From: Crocinitomicaceae bacterium
GTDB lineage: Bacteria; Bacteroidota; Bacteroidia; Flavobacteriales_D; Sanyastnellaceae
Reading direction: 5' to 3'
NCBI GenBank assembly: GCA_002690915.1
Contig: NZGF01000037.1
Location: 56,383 to 120,382 of the forward strand
Length of the DNA: 64,000 nucleotides
Shown: piece by piece, positions 62,601 to 64,000 of the stretch
How the letters are laid out: the number at the start of each line of letters is the position of its first letter
Position numbering within the stretch: position 1 is the first letter of the stretch
Made by a program: the position numbers and the translations under genes
The notes under the pieces: model-generated
What the model was told of the DNA's origin: nothing
Database searches by the model: none
The model's input: the letters and a program-made list of their open reading frames with translations, nothing else

Positions 62601-63044
62601 GGTGACACCGGCGCGCTCAGCAGCTACTTCACGATCCCAGTCTGATGCAACTACGGTGATTTGTCCATTTTCTGCCAGTCGACGCGAAGTTTCTTTTACG
62701 AGTGCAAAAGCCTCAGCCATGATGGTTTCCAACACTGCCTCCAAGGCCTCATCTATTCGGTTTGTCAAGCCATCAATCTGCTCGTAAATGGCCTCCTTCT
62801 GCTCCAACTGATCCTCACCCATGGCGACGGCATCAGCCCGCAGCGTCCTCTCCTCCTTCTCCAACTCAGCGACGTGGGCTTGGATGCGTTGGCGCAAGTC
62901 CTCGCTGCGCGACCGCAGGCCATCGTCGGATAACGCTTTCATGGCTGATTCAAAGCCGTGGACGGCATCGACAACTGGCTGTATTTCCTTCATGTCCCCC
63001 TCAGCCTTGTCTCCGACCAATTTTTTCAGAAGCGTTTTAAACAT
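59604..63044 (-). CDS. secA: Preprotein translocase ATPase SecA
   Basis: Motor that drives secretory proteins, including the T9SS cargos here, through SecYEG. The 1146-residue size fits Bacteroidota. Motifs: Walker A [25 protein letters not shown], Walker B [20 protein letters not shown], and the second-half motifs [26 protein letters not shown]. It lacks the C-terminal Cys-rich zinc motif and instead ends [32 protein letters not shown], as I recall for relatives. The ATG at 63044 has a -7 box 4 nt upstream; an in-frame start exists at 63059. Confidence 0.96.
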   Translation of the reverse strand: [1146 protein letters not shown]

Positions 63045-63048
63045 GTCG

Positions 63049-63056
63049 CGAAAATA
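63049..63056 (-). promoter_or_regulatory. -7 box for secA
   Basis: TATTTTCG on the minus strand, one mismatch to TAnnTTTG, exactly 4 nt before the ATG at 63044. It lies inside the extension to 63059, which argues against that longer start. Confidence 0.42.
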
Positions 63057-63600
63057 CAAAGGGAACCGGGTGATATCCGGCTAAATTTTTACAATGCAAA
63101 GGCTGAACTCACGACAGGACAAGGGCATGAATGTTAACTCTCCCATCTGCTTTAGAAAACGAGGCAAAGAAAGCAAGGGTTTTTTCAAGTTTTTTATCCC
63201 CAAAAGACTAAAAATTCGCGCCTTCCCAACGCTGTCAAAGGTTACACGGATTTCGAACAGACTAACTGTTAAAAACTACCTCGATTTGTGAATTGTTTTG
63301 TCTTGGTCTTGTGGTCTCTCTTCTGCTTTCTTTGGGGTTATCAATGGTCTTGGTATCGGGATTACTCCTCGTCCAACGGCCCTTTTTCAAACCGCTACTG
63401 AACCCGACTCCAAAGGTGGAGAACAAGTCCATAGCCTCGAAATTCCCAGTGATTCCAGCGCTCTTGGAACTGCGAATTGCCATCGAGGACAGGACTTCGA
63501 CCCCCGAAACTGAAGCGGGATTCTAGGGCTTAAAAAGGGAGATGCTACGGCCGACCTAACGTTTTACTCGCCACCCGCTGGCACCAACCTAATCACCGCA
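63057..63600. other. 540-bp intergenic region between secA and nrdB
   Basis: The largest gap in the window; it is AT-richer, especially 63060-63300. It holds weak small frames only: a plus frame at 63127-63291 (about 54 codons, Lys/Arg-rich), a plus frame from a TTG at 63293 to 63526 whose first ~27 codons are strongly hydrophobic (LVVSLLLSLGLSMVLVSGLLLV), and an overlapping minus frame at 63262-63483. No tRNA, tmRNA or clear terminator is visible. A short inverted repeat AACAG-n5-CTGTT lies near 63257-63271. Part of it must carry the nrdB promoter; TAACGTTT near 63558 is a weak candidate. Confidence 0.4.
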
Positions 63601-64000
63601 ATGAGCGCACAGACACCCGAGGATTTGACCACCAAAGAAGTAAACGAGACAAGCACTGCAAGCGTGCAAACTTCAATCGAAGAAGTACTGCCAGAAAACA
63701 CAGTAGTGACCGAGCCCATCTTGGAGGACAACCCCAATCGCTTTGTTCTTTTTCCTATTAAGCACAGCGACATTTGGAACTTTTACAAGAAATCAGAAGC
63801 TAGTTTTTGGACTGCGGAAGAAATCGATTTGGCAGCGGACATCGTGGACTGGAACGATAAGCTTAACGATGATGAACGTTACTTTATCAAACACGTCCTT
63901 GCCTTCTTCGCTGCATCGGACGGCATCGTGAACGAGAATCTTGCAGAGAATTTTGTCGCAGAGGTGCAATACACCGAAGCTAAATTTTTCTATGGTTTTC
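63601..64000 (+). CDS. nrdB: Ribonucleotide-diphosphate reductase small subunit (class I, R2), N-terminal part
   Basis: An open frame from the ATG at 63601 to the window edge gives 133 residues. After a ~40-residue variable N-terminus come [21 protein letters not shown] and [21 protein letters not shown], the start of the R2 ferritin-like domain with the first metal-ligand region. [22 protein letters not shown] and [13 protein letters not shown] follow and include the next ligand Glu and His. R2 holds the dimetal-tyrosyl radical cofactor for deoxynucleotide synthesis; the radical Tyr lies at about where the window ends or just beyond. The frame is clearly coding although it runs off the right edge. 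Confidence 0.92.
   Translation, partial: MSAQTPEDLTTKEVNETSTASVQTSIEEVLPENTVVTEPILEDNPNRFVLFPIKHSDIWNFYKKSEASFWTAEEIDLAADIVDWNDKLNDDERYFIKHVLAFFAASDGIVNENLAENFVAEVQYTEAKFFYGF

Noticed and set aside
1..64000. tRNA, rRNA, CRISPR arrays, insertion sequences, prophage or defence islands
   Set aside because: I looked for T-loop-like sequence, terminal inverted repeats, transposase or integrase motifs and regularly spaced repeats and saw none. A tRNA scan and profile search were not possible here.

Overview
The window is about 64 kb of a densely packed bacterial chromosome from the phylum Bacteroidota, most likely a Flavobacteriales-type marine lineage with GC near 50-55 %. The evidence is: six proteins with type IX secretion (T9SS) C-terminal sorting domains, one of them the T9SS component PorZ; a complete alternative complex III (act) operon fused to cytochrome oxidase genes; the Bacteroidota form of the SecA C-terminus; DUF2723 (GT117) and DUF4258 proteins; and promoter -7 boxes of the Bacteroidota type TAnnTTTG. 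I see no rRNA, tRNA, CRISPR array, insertion sequence, phage or plasmid module. Almost all genes are housekeeping or lineage-core, so this is ordinary chromosome rather than an accessory island.

Layout. 1-6.2 kb: a truncated multihaem cytochrome c, a secreted PQQ-type sugar dehydrogenase, a small DUF4258 protein, an ABC ATPase-permease-DUF3299 operon, and the tRNA hydroxylase TrhO. 6.4-8.4 kb: ruvB-queG. 8.5-20.3 kb: the respiratory operon actABCDEF-coxB-coxA, read right to left and closed by a strong intrinsic terminator. 20.5-25.8 kb: a SPOR-domain protein and the rimP-nusA-infB operon, whose leader carries a terminator-like hairpin. 25.9-31.2 kb: an AlbA_2 protein, PorZ, and a translationally coupled aminotransferase/omega-amidase pair. 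31.2-37.4 kb: a glutaryl-CoA-dehydrogenase-like enzyme, then DUF2723-purN-rnhA. 37.5-47.7 kb: three large T9SS cargo proteins around a GH3-udk-ArsC/Spx-EamA-HAAO gene run. 47.8-53.8 kb: gcvP, a UbiA-like membrane protein, kynureninase and a KtrA-like regulator. 53.8-58.2 kb: comF-fRMsr-lipoprotein-T9SS type B cargo. 58.2-64 kb: DUF72, DUF1569, secA, and the start of nrdB.

How the genes work together. The act and cox genes encode a quinol-to-oxygen chain (alternative complex III passing electrons to an aa3-type oxidase). 3-Hydroxyanthranilate dioxygenase and kynureninase belong to the tryptophan-to-NAD (kynurenine) pathway. The aminotransferase/omega-amidase pair fits glutamine-dependent transamination of methionine or aromatic keto acids. 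SecA exports the T9SS cargos across the inner membrane and PorZ acts in their attachment at the cell surface.

The most useful observations are: (a) a recurring TAnnTT(T/C)G-like box only 4-7 nt before the start codons of about a dozen genes, most often exactly 4 nt, which implies many leaderless mRNAs; (b) an intrinsic-terminator hairpin between a good promoter and rimP, a candidate attenuator of the nusA operon; (c) a 62-residue His/Asp-rich insertion in CoxB; (d) a UbiA-fold protein that has lost its first Asp motif; (e) three tandem 10-bp repeats next to the promoter of the SPOR gene.
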